Assembly (NCBI GenBank): GCA_016235805.1
Contig: JACRIY010000124.1
Location: 44,819-108,818, forward strand
Length of the DNA stretch: 64,000 bases
Source of the DNA: Rhodocyclales bacterium
GTDB lineage: Bacteria > Pseudomonadota > Gammaproteobacteria > Burkholderiales > Rhodocyclaceae
Direction of reading: 5' to 3'
A program made the position numbers and the translations under genes. The notes beneath the pieces are model-generated. The model saw only the letters and a program-made list of their open reading frames with translations. It was not told the DNA's origin and did no database searches. Below are positions 1 to 8,121 of this stretch, piece by piece (position 1 is the stretch's first letter; each line of letters opens with the position of its first letter).

Positions 1-45
1 GTCGAATCCTGCATCGCCGCCGACGTTAAACTGCCGCCAATCTGA
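1..45 (+). CDS. C-terminal tail of an unidentified gene (partial)
   Basis: The first 15 codons of the window are open in frame 1 and end with TGA at 43-45. The encoded tail ends in KLPPI. It is too short to assign to a family. A strong ribosome binding site for the next gene follows 12 bases later, which fits a real gene end here, but the frame could also be chance. Confidence 0.3.
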   Translation, partial: VESCIAADVKLPPI

Positions 46-69
46 GCCGGTCCTGCCAAGGAGCATCGA

Positions 70-546
70 TTGATTTCGCCACACGCCCGGATAGCCGTTT
101 GCCTTGCTGCGCTGGCGCAACCCGTCGCCGCCGCGAACGTCACCTGTCCCGATCTGGCGACTGCGGTGCAGGTCGCGGCCTGCCCGGCCGAAGAGGAACT
201 GCGCTACACCTTCAACGGTTATTGCGGCAGCGATGCCCAGGCCTACAAGGGTGAAACCGGGGTCTGTACCGATTACCAGGACTACCGCAGGCTGAAGAAT
301 GTCGCGCTCTGGGAATCCGCCGACGGCGCCTTCAGCGCCTATGTCTCCTGCGATCGCCCGCCGGCCGAAGTCAAGGCGGCAAGGGTCTCCTCGCTGCGCA
401 TTGCCAGGCAGGGGAAGATGAACCTGCTGGTCTGCAGCTATGGGGAAGGACTCAGTTTCACGCTGCGTACCCGCGCCGAATGCCGTCTCGATCTGATCGA
501 GGGCTGCGCCAACGATGCGGCGGCCTGCAGGGCCACTTGCGACTGA
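70..546 (+). CDS. Hypothetical secreted cysteine-rich protein
   Basis: A 158-residue protein starting at TTG. AAGGAG at 58-63 sits six bases upstream and decides the start, since no ATG is suitably placed. The N-terminus is a signal peptide (short basic start, hydrophobic AVCLAALAQPVAAA, probable cleavage after the alanines). The mature part carries many cysteines (CPD, ACP, YCG, VCT, SCD, VCS, ECR, GCA, ACRATCD), which suggests disulfides in the periplasm or outside the cell. I do not recognise the family. It is followed within 20 bases by a small zinc-ribbon gene and may share its transcript. Confidence 0.6.
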   Translation: MISPHARIAVCLAALAQPVAAANVTCPDLATAVQVAACPAEEELRYTFNGYCGSDAQAYKGETGVCTDYQDYRRLKNVALWESADGAFSAYVSCDRPPAEVKAARVSSLRIARQGKMNLLVCSYGEGLSFTLRTRAECRLDLIEGCANDAAACRATCD

Positions 547-562
547 CTATCTGGAGGAGAAC

Positions 563-721
563 ATGCCGAGGAAACGCGACGACAGGCCAAAGTCCGACCC
601 GCAGCGGCCCGCCGATCCTCTGCCGCAACCCGTGTGCCGGCGCTGCGGCGCGCCAGGTCCGGTGGGCGACGACGGCTTTTGCGACAAGTGTGAGAAGGCG
701 CTGGAGCAGGCCTGTCTCTGA
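563..721 (+). CDS. Small zinc-ribbon protein
   Basis: A 52-residue protein. ATG at 563 is preceded by GGAGGA at 553-558, which favours it over an in-frame ATG further upstream. A basic, proline-rich first half is followed by a C-x2-C...C-x2-C ribbon (VCRRCGAPGPVGDDGFCDKC), the layout of a four-cysteine zinc site. No signal peptide is seen, so it is probably cytoplasmic. It begins 16 bases after the secreted protein gene. The zinc knuckle is clear from sequence; any DNA, RNA or protein partner is unknown. Confidence 0.6.
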   Translation: MPRKRDDRPKSDPQRPADPLPQPVCRRCGAPGPVGDDGFCDKCEKALEQACL

Positions 722-735
722 GGTCGCGCCAGATC

Positions 736-1143
736 CTACTTGTTGACCGCGTCCCCGGCTGGCGCCGCCGGTTCGGCAACACCGGTTTTGCAGCCGGTCA
801 CCGGCGTGGTGGCGCCGTCATTGAGCGTCGCGTCATTTCCCGCGAGTTGCAGCACCATGGCGCCCTTGCCATAGCGTGAACCTTCCGTGCCGATGCGGTC
901 GAGCCGCAACTCGCGCTCGGGAAGGATCAGCCAGACCGCGTCGCCGCCGTCCTGCTTGCGCAGATAGATGCGCTTGCCGCCTGCGCAAAGGTATTCGGTG
1001 GCATTGGCCGGGCTGCGCGAGCGTTCCGGTATGGCCGTGTCGCCACCGAAGGGCCAGACCTTGATTTTCATTTCGCCGCAGCCGGCGAGCAGCGCGGCGG
1101 CTGCGAGTGCCGCGAGACGTGCGGGATTGGATTGCAGGTGCAT
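736..1143 (-). CDS. MliC-like lipoprotein (C-type lysozyme inhibitor family)
   Basis: A 135-residue lipoprotein. ATG at 1143 has AAGGAG seven bases upstream, so the longer frame to 1176 is not used. The signal peptide ends in the lipobox LLAGC with the lipidated cysteine at residue 22. The C-terminal half resembles the MliC fold: a Y-x-C-x-G-G-K start (YLCAGGKRIYLR), a central strand pattern, and SRYGKGAMVLQLAGNDATL before a final cysteine that could pair with the first. Known MliC proteins inhibit C-type lysozyme from the envelope. The family call is by pattern only and sequence similarity looks modest. Confidence 0.5.
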   Translation of the reverse strand: MHLQSNPARLAALAAAALLAGCGEMKIKVWPFGGDTAIPERSRSPANATEYLCAGGKRIYLRKQDGGDAVWLILPERELRLDRIGTEGSRYGKGAMVLQLAGNDATLNDGATTPVTGCKTGVAEPAAPAGDAVNK

Positions 1144-1227
1144 GCGGGACTCCTTTTCAGGCCGGCATGGTGCCACAGATCGGCGCCGCGCCGGGCATGG
1201 GGCGGCAAAGGTCGATCCGCCGCATCG

Positions 1228-3039
1228 TCAGAGATCTAGCGCGGCGGCGATTTCCCGCCGCGTCTCTTCGATCGCGCGTTCCAGGCTGCGCAGTTCCGGA
1301 ACGCCACCGAGCTCGCTTTTGAGTGCCGACTCGAGCGCGCCGGCCTTGAGATGGAGGTCGTCGAGCCCGAGTGTGCCGGCACGTCCCTTGAAGGTGTGTG
1401 CCATTCGGGTCGCCAGTTCAATCTGCCCGGCCGCCATTGCGCGACGAATGTCCGGCGCCACCGAGGGGGTCTCCTCGACGAATTTTGTCAGCCAGTAGCG
1501 ATAGCGCTGCTCGTTGCCGAAAAAGCGGGTGAGCGCCGCCACGGTGTCCACACCGCGCATCGACGGCAACGAGGGCCGCGGGGACTCGGGCGCCATCTCG
1601 ACTGGGGCGGGGATTCCCGGCGTCCTGCGTTCGGGCAGCCATTTGGCCAGCATCCGGTAAAAGTCGTTGGCATCGAAGGGCTTGCAGACGTGATCGCTCA
1701 TTCCGGCATCGCTGCTGATGCGCTTCTCGTGGGCCAGGACATGCGCCGTCATGGCGACGATCGGCAACCGTTCGAAGCCGGGCCAGGTGCGTATCAGGCG
1801 CGTCGCGGACAGGCCGTCAAGGACGGGCATCTGGATGTCCATCAGCACAAGGTCGAATCGGTCCGGGCCGGATTCCCTGAGGATATCGACGGCCTCCTGG
1901 CCGTTGCCTGCAGTACACGGCGTGATGCCGACGGCTTGCAGCAGTTCGATGGCGATTTCCATGTTCATCGCGTCGTCTTCGACGACCAGCACGCCAGCCT
2001 GCGCGACATGAAGCGCGATCGCCGGGTCGGCCTCTTCCTCCGACCGTTCCGCCTCGTCGCCGAGGGCGAGCCGGATGGCAAGGCGGAAGGTGCTGCCAAG
2101 GCCTTCGCCGCTGTCGACCGTGATCCTGCCGTTCATCATCTCGGCGAAGCGCTGGCTGAGTGCGAGTCCAAGGCCGGTACCACCGTATTTCCGCGTCATC
2201 GACACGTCGGTCTGGGCAAAGGGCTGGAACAGGCCGCCGATGTCGGCGGCGCGAATACCGACGCCGGTATCGGAGACGCTCATGACCAGGCCTGCGGAAT
2301 CCGTCGCCGGACCATCGACGCCGATACGGACGTCAACCCGGCCGGCCGGGGTGAATTTGATGGCATTGCCTATCAGATTGAGCAGGATCTGCTCAAGCCG
2401 CAGGGGATCGCCAAGCAGGCGGTCGGGGACCTCGTCGTCGATATGAAAATCCAGCAGCAGCCCCTTGGCTTCCGCCTTGTTGGCCATCACACCCTCGGCG
2501 TGTCGGATCATGTTGCGCAGGCTGAAGGGAATCGTCTCCACCTCCATGCGGCCGGCGACTATCTTCGACAGGTCGAGCAGATCGTTGATGATGCGTGACA
2601 GGTGCTTGCCGGCCTTGCCGATCTTTTCCAGGTAGTCGCGCTGCGCCGGATTCTCGCAGCGACTCAGCGCGAGCGCCGACAGGCCGATGACGGCGCCGAG
2701 CGGTGTCCGCAGTTCGTGGCTGACATTGGCGACGAAGGCATCCTTGGCCTTGTCGGCTATCCGCGCCGCTTCCAGAGCGTCGCTCAGTTCGGCGGTGCGT
2801 TCCCGTACCAGTCGTTCGAGGTGTCCCCGTTGTTCCTCAAGGGCTTTTTCGGTGATCCTGAACCCGCCGCTGTCGTCCAACACATTGCCGGGCATGGCGC
2901 GCTGTGCAAGGCGCGGTTTGATTCGCCGCAAGGAAGGGGAACTGCGGTATCCGGCCAGTTCGGGAATCCGCAGCCTTCCCCCACGTACCCGCCGCAGCGG
3001 GCCGCGCGCCTTTCGTGTTGAGGGATTACTTCGGGCCAT
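1228..3039 (-). CDS. Hybrid sensor histidine kinase with receiver and HPt domains
   Basis: A 603-residue BarA-like phosphorelay kinase. Visible in order: a short coiled helix (about 65-105), HisKA with phospho-acceptor H108 (VSHELRTPL), HATPase_c with N, G1 and G2 boxes (NLIGNAIKF near 221, DTGVGI near 257, GGTGLGL near 286), a receiver (about 348-468) with D401 in LMDIQMP and K453, and a C-terminal HPt with H548 (AHTFKGRAGT). No transmembrane segment or sensory domain is visible. The first 60 residues are basic and low in pattern, and a stub like the end of a PAS linker precedes the helix, so the N-terminus may be truncated or mis-started. It is divergent from the autoinducer synthase gene; a functional link is only suggested by proximity. 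Confidence 0.85.
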   Translation of the reverse strand: MARSNPSTRKARGPLRRVRGGRLRIPELAGYRSSPSLRRIKPRLAQRAMPGNVLDDSGGFRITEKALEEQRGHLERLVRERTAELSDALEAARIADKAKDAFVANVSHELRTPLGAVIGLSALALSRCENPAQRDYLEKIGKAGKHLSRIINDLLDLSKIVAGRMEVETIPFSLRNMIRHAEGVMANKAEAKGLLLDFHIDDEVPDRLLGDPLRLEQILLNLIGNAIKFTPAGRVDVRIGVDGPATDSAGLVMSVSDTGVGIRAADIGGLFQPFAQTDVSMTRKYGGTGLGLALSQRFAEMMNGRITVDSGEGLGSTFRLAIRLALGDEAERSEEEADPAIALHVAQAGVLVVEDDAMNMEIAIELLQAVGITPCTAGNGQEAVDILRESGPDRFDLVLMDIQMPVLDGLSATRLIRTWPGFERLPIVAMTAHVLAHEKRISSDAGMSDHVCKPFDANDFYRMLAKWLPERRTPGIPAPVEMAPESPRPSLPSMRGVDTVAALTRFFGNEQRYRYWLTKFVEETPSVAPDIRRAMAAGQIELATRMAHTFKGRAGTLGLDDLHLKAGALESALKSELGGVPELRSLERAIEETRREIAAALDL

Positions 3040-3355
3040 TGCAGTGTCCGGTCGTGTTGGCGGCGCGCTGTGCCGCTGTTCGCTTCGCTGTCGCGCGCCA
3101 CATTGCCTGCCAACGGAAAACCAGAGCGTAATCAGGTGATGCTCACGTCGGCCAGCAAGCCCAAGCCTAGGGCAAAGCGGGAAAAATTCCTACTGACAGA
3201 AATGACAGGTTTTTCGCCAGAAACGCGATTTTTTGATCGAAATCAGGCGGCTTTTCGCGAAAACAGGGGCGTCGCCCCATGTCCACCTGTTTGGAACAGA
3301 ATGAAACTTGCAGCCCCGATCGAATCGAAACCCTCGCCTGAAAGGACTCCTGATC
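3040..3355. promoter_or_regulatory. Divergent intergenic region between the hybrid kinase and the autoinducer synthase
   Basis: A 316-bp gap, more AT-rich than its surroundings around 3180-3265. It holds a direct TGACAG repeat at 3194-3199 and 3203-3208, a perfect palindrome TTTTCGCGAAAA at 3252-3263, a GGGGC/GCCCC hairpin at 3266-3278, and an inverted repeat CTGTT-N3-AACAG at 3287-3299 just upstream of the synthase ribosome binding site. No convincing sigma-70 or sigma-54 promoter was found. The elements are seen directly; regulatory function is inferred. Confidence 0.4.
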
Positions 3356-4654
3356 ATGAAAACCAAAGTAACCAGCATTCGCCCAGTTTCACAATTTCGT
3401 GCCCCGGACCTCGCCGAATTCGCCGCCCTGCGGGTCGACAAATACTATCGCGAGAGAGTGCAGGACACCTGGGCTGGCGGACACATCATGCGGGGTCGCC
3501 AGCCTGGACCGGATGCGCTGCAATTATGCAGCAACGACTACCTGGCGCTCGCCAGGCATCCGCGCATCCTGCGCGCCATGGCCGACAGCATCCAGCGCGA
3601 CGGCAATGGCCTGCTGATGTCCGGGATATTCGTGCATGGCTCCTGTCCGCACACCGATTTCGAGCAGCGCCTGGCCGAGTTCATGCTTGCCGAGGCCGGC
3701 GTGCTCTGTCAGTCCGGTTACAGCGCCAATACCGGTCTGATCCAGGTCATCGCCGACGAAAGAACCCCGGTCTATGCGGACATGATGGCGCACATGTCCC
3801 TTTGGGAAGGCATCAGGCTCGCCGGCGCCAAACCGGTCACCGTCTTCCACAACGAAATCGAGCACCTCGAGCGACAGATCCTGCGCCATGGTCCTGGCGT
3901 GGTGGTGGTCGATTCGGTGTACAGCACTACCGGCAGCATCGCCCCGCTACGCGAAATCGTGGAGATCTGCGAGGCGCAAGGCTGCATCCTGGTCGCCGAC
4001 GAGTCCCATTCCCTGGGCACCCATGGTCCGAATGGCGAAGGCCTGGTGGTGGAACTCGGCCTGGCGGAACGCGTGCATTTCCGTACCGCCAGCCTGGCCA
4101 AGGCTTTTGCCGGGCGCGCCGGTTTCGTCACCTGCTCGCGACGCTTCGCCGACTACTTCAAGAGCGAATCGAATCCCGCAATATTCAGCTCGACGCTCCT
4201 GCCACACGACATTCGCGGCCTCGATGCCACGCTCACAGTGATTCGCCAGGAGGGATGGCGTCGCGACCGGCTGCGCGCCAACGCCGCCTATCTGCGCAAT
4301 GAGCTCGACGCACTCGGTTATAACCTCAACGACAGCGAATGCCAGATCGTGTCGCTGGAGTCGGGTAGCGAGCAGAACACCATCGCCTTGCGCGACGCGC
4401 TCGAATCGCGCGGCATTTTCGGCGCGATCTTCTGCGCCCCGGCCACGCCCAAGAGTCGCGCATTGATGCGCTTTTCGGTTCATGCCGCGCTGACGGACGA
4501 CGAATTGAGGCGCATCGTCGCGGTTTGCCGCGACATTCGTGATGAACTTGATGTCGCATCATGGCCCTCGACGCGACGCAAACAGCGCGGGAAGGCGGCC
4601 AGCGCCGGGGTGGTAAATGCGGGCCGTGCATTGCAGCAGGTCGCCGCGGCGTGA
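3356..4654 (+). CDS. cqsA: CqsA/LqsA-type alpha-hydroxyketone autoinducer synthase
   Basis: A 432-residue PLP-dependent enzyme of the alpha-oxoamine synthase family. ATG at 3356 has AAAGGA at 3341-3346. Key features are the substrate loop CSNDYLALA, MAHMSLWEG typical of CqsA/LqsA (near 145-151), the PLP contacts D215 and H218 (VADESHS) and the PLP lysine K249 in SLAKAFAGRAG. Characterised relatives condense an acyl-CoA with an aminobutyrate or SAM-derived donor to make CAI-1/LAI-1 type signals. It faces a sensor kinase and response regulator laid out like the Legionella lqs or Vibrio cqs systems, which supports signalling over a biotin or glycine pathway role. The exact acyl chain cannot be read from sequence. 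Confidence 0.85.
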   Translation: MKTKVTSIRPVSQFRAPDLAEFAALRVDKYYRERVQDTWAGGHIMRGRQPGPDALQLCSNDYLALARHPRILRAMADSIQRDGNGLLMSGIFVHGSCPHTDFEQRLAEFMLAEAGVLCQSGYSANTGLIQVIADERTPVYADMMAHMSLWEGIRLAGAKPVTVFHNEIEHLERQILRHGPGVVVVDSVYSTTGSIAPLREIVEICEAQGCILVADESHSLGTHGPNGEGLVVELGLAERVHFRTASLAKAFAGRAGFVTCSRRFADYFKSESNPAIFSSTLLPHDIRGLDATLTVIRQEGWRRDRLRANAAYLRNELDALGYNLNDSECQIVSLESGSEQNTIALRDALESRGIFGAIFCAPATPKSRALMRFSVHAALTDDELRRIVAVCRDIRDELDVASWPSTRRKQRGKAASAGVVNAGRALQQVAAA

Positions 4655-4673
4655 CCGCGTCGCCGCCGGGGGC

Positions 4674-5705
4674 TCAGGTCGAAGGCGCCAGCCCCTGGCG
4701 CGCTTCACGGTCGAGGTGGTCCAGGTACTCGCTGTAGGGATAGACGTACTTGAGGTTGAAGGCGCCCGGATTCTTGACCAGCGAATAGAGATACCAGTCC
4801 TCGCCCTTGAATTCGATCGCCGGATGCAGGCAGGGCTGCCAGTCCTCGTAGATCGGCGAGTAGTTGCCGCCGGTCTTCCAGAAGTAGGGCAGCGAACTTC
4901 CGCTGCGCAGCTGACGCAGCAGTTCTTCGGGCGCCGCCTGGTCGCTGGCGATCTCGTAGTGCCCTTGGAGCATTTCCTCGGTCTGCACGATCAGCAGGTA
5001 AGCGGTGCCATGCATGTCCAGCATCAGGATGCCGTCCGGCGAGCAGGACAGGTAGTGCTCGACGATCCCCAGATTGCCGCGGATCTCGGCGAAGCGCTGG
5101 GCGAAGCCCGGGTCGCGCAGGAAGGGATGCGAACCGACCGCCAGTGCATCGGAAAGCATGTGTTCGATCTGGTCGAAATGCTCCTGCTGCAATTCGGCGA
5201 TGGCCGAATTCAGGAGGCCCATGACATCGTCGTTCTGCTTGCGGATGAAGCGGTCGATGACCTTCTCGTTGAAGGCACGCACGGCGACCTGTTCGTCGGC
5301 CTTGCCGGTGAGCAGGATCTTCTTGATCGCCTTGTTGCGCAGGTTGCGGCAGAACTCCAGGCCGTCGATCTCGGGCATGTCGTAGTCGACCACGACCACC
5401 GAAACCTGCTCGAAGCGACGCTCGTTATGCACCTCGCGGTGAATCATGTCGAGACTGACGTCGATCACATGGCGCGTCTGGTTCTTGTCGCCGCGGTGCC
5501 GATAGAGCGAGAAGAAGCGTTCGGCCAAGGGTTGAGCGGCGCTCGCGCCGTTGAGCGCAACAAGCGCCGCGAAGGGCGAATGGAACAGACGGAACGCCAG
5601 CCGTGAATCGAGCTGCAGGCTGAGGTTGGCGAGGAATTGCGGGCTGTCGTCGATGAAGGCGACCGTGGTCGGGAAGTGGAAGGGCTGAATGGCGCGACTT
5701 TTCAT
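4674..5705 (-). CDS. LqsR-like response regulator of the alpha-hydroxyketone system
   Basis: A 343-residue protein with an N-terminal receiver-like domain: acidic pair in FIDDSPQF, phospho-acceptor Asp in VVVVDYDMPEIDGLEF, a switch threonine in ILLTGKADE and a lysine in FIRKQND. A long insertion lies between the first strands and the acceptor. The C-terminal 170 residues are not a known DNA-binding output and contain YLSCSPDGILMLD and many aromatic residues. Length and layout fit Legionella LqsR. ATG at 5705 overlaps the kinase stop by four bases (ATGA), so the two are translationally coupled; the longer frame to 5759 is not needed. It ends 19 bases from the synthase end, transcribed convergently. 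Confidence 0.75.
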   Translation of the reverse strand: MKSRAIQPFHFPTTVAFIDDSPQFLANLSLQLDSRLAFRLFHSPFAALVALNGASAAQPLAERFFSLYRHRGDKNQTRHVIDVSLDMIHREVHNERRFEQVSVVVVDYDMPEIDGLEFCRNLRNKAIKKILLTGKADEQVAVRAFNEKVIDRFIRKQNDDVMGLLNSAIAELQQEHFDQIEHMLSDALAVGSHPFLRDPGFAQRFAEIRGNLGIVEHYLSCSPDGILMLDMHGTAYLLIVQTEEMLQGHYEIASDQAAPEELLRQLRSGSSLPYFWKTGGNYSPIYEDWQPCLHPAIEFKGEDWYLYSLVKNPGAFNLKYVYPYSEYLDHLDREARQGLAPST

Positions 5706-7015
5706 GATTGCGGAAAGCTCAGGACGAATTCGGTGAAATCGCCGGAAACGGAGGTGCACTCGATGGTACCGCCGAATGAGGTCATCACGTCGCGACAGAA
5801 GGCCAGGCCGATGCCGGCGCCGAGCACGCTGTCATTGCTGTCGGCGGAAGTGTAAAAGCGCTGGAAGATGTGGGGAAGCATCTCCGGCGGGATGCCGCCG
5901 CCGGTGTCTCGGACCATGAGGCGGTTCGCGGCTGGCGAGGTGAGGATACGAATCGAGACTTCGCCCTTGCTTGCCCTGGCGATATGGCGCAGGGCGTTCT
6001 TGATCAGGTTGAAGAGTACGTGCACCATCAGCAACTCGGAGCCGCGAAACGAAAAATCCCCTTCCCCTTCACGGAACACCACCGCCCTTTCCTCCTCGGA
6101 AAAGGGATAGCGCTGCAGCGCGACATCGACGCATGCCGCCATCGTGCAGGGCTGCAAGGTCTGCTCTGCGGCGCCGGTGACCCTGGCGTTGACCAGCAGC
6201 ATGTCGATGATGGCGTTCGAGTGGCGCGCTTCCGAATCGATGCGGCTGAGCACACCTCTCAGCGAATCGACGTGGGTCGCGCGAATCGGGCTCACCGGCA
6301 GCCCGCTTCGTTGCGCCATTTCGTGGGCCTCGATCAGCGCCGGCAGGTAGTGGGCCAGGCCTGCGGCGCCGGCACGGATGCTCAGCAGAGGTGTACGCAG
6401 TTCGTGGGCGATGCTGCCCGCCGTCGCCAGCATCGCGCGTTCCTGTTCGATGCGGATGCGCTCGCTGTCGTAGTTGGAGACGGCGCCGGCTGCCACCGCG
6501 AACAGCGCGATCGCCAGGTAGTCCCAGCGCTCGAAGGCGGCCAGCGGGACGTCGCTGGTCAGCGTGAAGGCGAGCACCGCCAGGCCGCTGCCCAGCACGA
6601 ACTGCCCGATCAGCGTGACCCAGTCGAGCAGTAGGATCATGACGAAGACGGCCACCAGTGCTGAACCGATCCAGACGTCGGCGCCCTGGTTTTTCAGCAA
6701 CATGTAGGTGAAGAAGAAGGGGAGCGAATACAGCAGAGAGAAGTACCAGTAGTAGGGCAGCCAGGATTTCAGCCAGTTGGGCCAGTGCCGGCTGAACAGC
6801 ATGGGCACGAACAATGCTGTTCCGATCAGGCGCAAGCCCAGGCTTTCGTAGCGCTGGGGAAAGACGAAGGCCCAGACGTACCAGTAAAGGGGGAAGGCGA
6901 CGATCGCGATAATGGCGAAGGCTGTCAGCCGTCGCTGGATATAGACCACGTTGCGCAGCGCCGGCTCCAGCAGTCGCGTGATCAGGTGCTTCAGGAAAGG
7001 TATGAGGGCAGTCAT
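5702..7015 (-). CDS. CqsS/LqsS-like membrane sensor histidine kinase
   Basis: A 437-residue kinase. Roughly six hydrophobic segments occupy residues 30-180 with short loops and no large periplasmic domain, as in CqsS and LqsS. These are followed by HisKA with H204 (SIAHELRTPL) and HATPase_c (NLIKNALRH, DTGGGIPPE, GAGIGLAFCRDVM). There is no receiver domain, so it differs from hybrid CqsS and resembles LqsS. The receiver is on the separate protein encoded immediately downstream with a four-base overlap. The probable signal is the product of the facing synthase gene. Two direct AGGCATAC copies lie 78-107 bases upstream of its start. Confidence 0.8.
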   Translation of the reverse strand: MTALIPFLKHLITRLLEPALRNVVYIQRRLTAFAIIAIVAFPLYWYVWAFVFPQRYESLGLRLIGTALFVPMLFSRHWPNWLKSWLPYYWYFSLLYSLPFFFTYMLLKNQGADVWIGSALVAVFVMILLLDWVTLIGQFVLGSGLAVLAFTLTSDVPLAAFERWDYLAIALFAVAAGAVSNYDSERIRIEQERAMLATAGSIAHELRTPLLSIRAGAAGLAHYLPALIEAHEMAQRSGLPVSPIRATHVDSLRGVLSRIDSEARHSNAIIDMLLVNARVTGAAEQTLQPCTMAACVDVALQRYPFSEEERAVVFREGEGDFSFRGSELLMVHVLFNLIKNALRHIARASKGEVSIRILTSPAANRLMVRDTGGGIPPEMLPHIFQRFYTSADSNDSVLGAGIGLAFCRDVMTSFGGTIECTSVSGDFTEFVLSFPQS

Positions 7016-7092
7016 CGAATGGGGGGCTCGGCGCGATCATCACCGGGGGCAGGTGGAAAGCGGACGCCGCCGCGCCGGAGTGCCGGCAGGAT

Positions 7093-7122
7093 AGGCATAC
7101 AGTCTGGATCTGGAAGGCATAC
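7093..7122. repeat. Direct AGGCATAC repeat upstream of the sensor kinase
   Basis: Two identical AGGCATAC copies at 7093-7100 and 7115-7122 start 22 bases apart, about two helical turns. They lie within the 335-bp gap between the kinase and luxR (7016-7350). This spacing is typical of a site for a dimeric regulator. The rest of that gap, apart from the luxR promoter, shows no other clear signal. Confidence 0.35.
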
Positions 7123-7280
7123 TCATGCAATTGAAGAAAAATCCCAAAATGTCATACAAGTGCCGCCGACGCAAGCGCTCCGTGGCAGGCTCCGAGGAAT
7201 TCCGGTGTGCGCGCGGCTCCAGACGCCGGCTGACGGGCCGGCTTCGTTGCGGAAGCTCTATTTTCCGCGGATGTTCGGAC

Positions 7281-7309
7281 TTGACAAGGGAATGTTGCAC
7301 GGCTACAAA
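7281..7309 (+). promoter_or_regulatory. Sigma-70 type promoter of the luxR gene
   Basis: A perfect -35 TTGACA at 7281-7286 is separated by 17 bases from TACAAA at 7304-7309. Transcription would start near 7316, giving a 35-base leader to the ATG at 7351, or almost none to a TTG at 7321. No palindromic lux box is seen around it. Confidence 0.55.
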
Positions 7310-7350
7310 GCGCATTCTGCTTGCCTTGTCGCGTCTCGTCGATCCCCATC

Positions 7351-8085
7351 ATGAGTGAACCCGTGTCCGACCGTCCGCACCGGGAATCCGGCCTCTTGCT
7401 GTATTCCGGAAGCGCACGGCAGGATTTTTTTGCCGGCGTGGTGCTCGGTGCGCGCAATCTGGGCTTCGACTATTGCGGGTATCTGATCGGAATCCCGGTG
7501 TCGGCCAGCGAGTGGCGTTTCGTGATGACCAACAATTTTCCGCGGGCCTGGCAGCGGCGCTACCTCAGGCGCGGCTACCACGCCATAGATCCCACGGTCG
7601 AGTATGCCAAGACCGGCGTCGAGCCGATGACCTGGTCGCGAGAGTTGTTTGCCGCCGAGGCCTTGCAGGACCTGTCGCGGGATGCCGGCGCGATCGGCTT
7701 CAACCACGGCTGGACCCAGCCGCTGCACGATGCCCGCGGCCGATTCGGGATGCTGACACTGGCGCGCGGCGATGCGGCGATCGGCGCCGCCGAGCTGCAG
7801 GTCAAGCTGCCCATGATGCAGTGGCTGGCGCAGGTGGTGCATGACCGACTGTTCGCCGAGTTCATGGCATGGCAGCGCAACGAATCCATCGTTCGCCTGA
7901 CCGAGCGGGAACTGGCCTGCCTGCGGCTTGCCGCGGATGGTGGCACCGCCGGCGAAATATCGGCGGCGACCGGCGTCGCCGAGCGCACGGTGAACTTCCA
8001 CATGGCCAATGCCATCGACAAGCTCGGTGCGACCAACAAGACGCATGCCATTGCGCTGGCGCTGCGACTGGGACTGATTAGCTAG
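7351..8085 (+). CDS. LuxR-family acyl-homoserine-lactone receptor, no luxI nearby
   Basis: A 244-residue regulator with an N-terminal autoinducer-binding domain and a C-terminal GerE-type helix-turn-helix (LTERELACLRLAADGGTAGE to VNFHMANAIDKLGA). The ligand-domain signature residues of TraR/LuxR are kept: W and Y in AWQRRY, D and P in AIDP, W in MTWS, and the glycine of AIGF. This predicts binding of an acyl-homoserine lactone or similar ligand. No synthase gene is in the window, so it is a candidate LuxR solo. ATG at 7351 was chosen; a TTG at 7321 would add ten residues. It lies beside the alpha-hydroxyketone module, so the two signals could be integrated, which is inference. Confidence 0.8.
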   Translation: MSEPVSDRPHRESGLLLYSGSARQDFFAGVVLGARNLGFDYCGYLIGIPVSASEWRFVMTNNFPRAWQRRYLRRGYHAIDPTVEYAKTGVEPMTWSRELFAAEALQDLSRDAGAIGFNHGWTQPLHDARGRFGMLTLARGDAAIGAAELQVKLPMMQWLAQVVHDRLFAEFMAWQRNESIVRLTERELACLRLAADGGTAGEISAATGVAERTVNFHMANAIDKLGATNKTHAIALALRLGLIS

Positions 8086-8121
8086 GCCGGCTGCGGCGGT
8101 CCACCGTCGGCAGGCACAGGG

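Noticed and set aside
3292..3312. Sigma-54 promoter for the autoinducer synthase
   Set aside because: A TGG and a TTGCA are present but about five bases too far apart.
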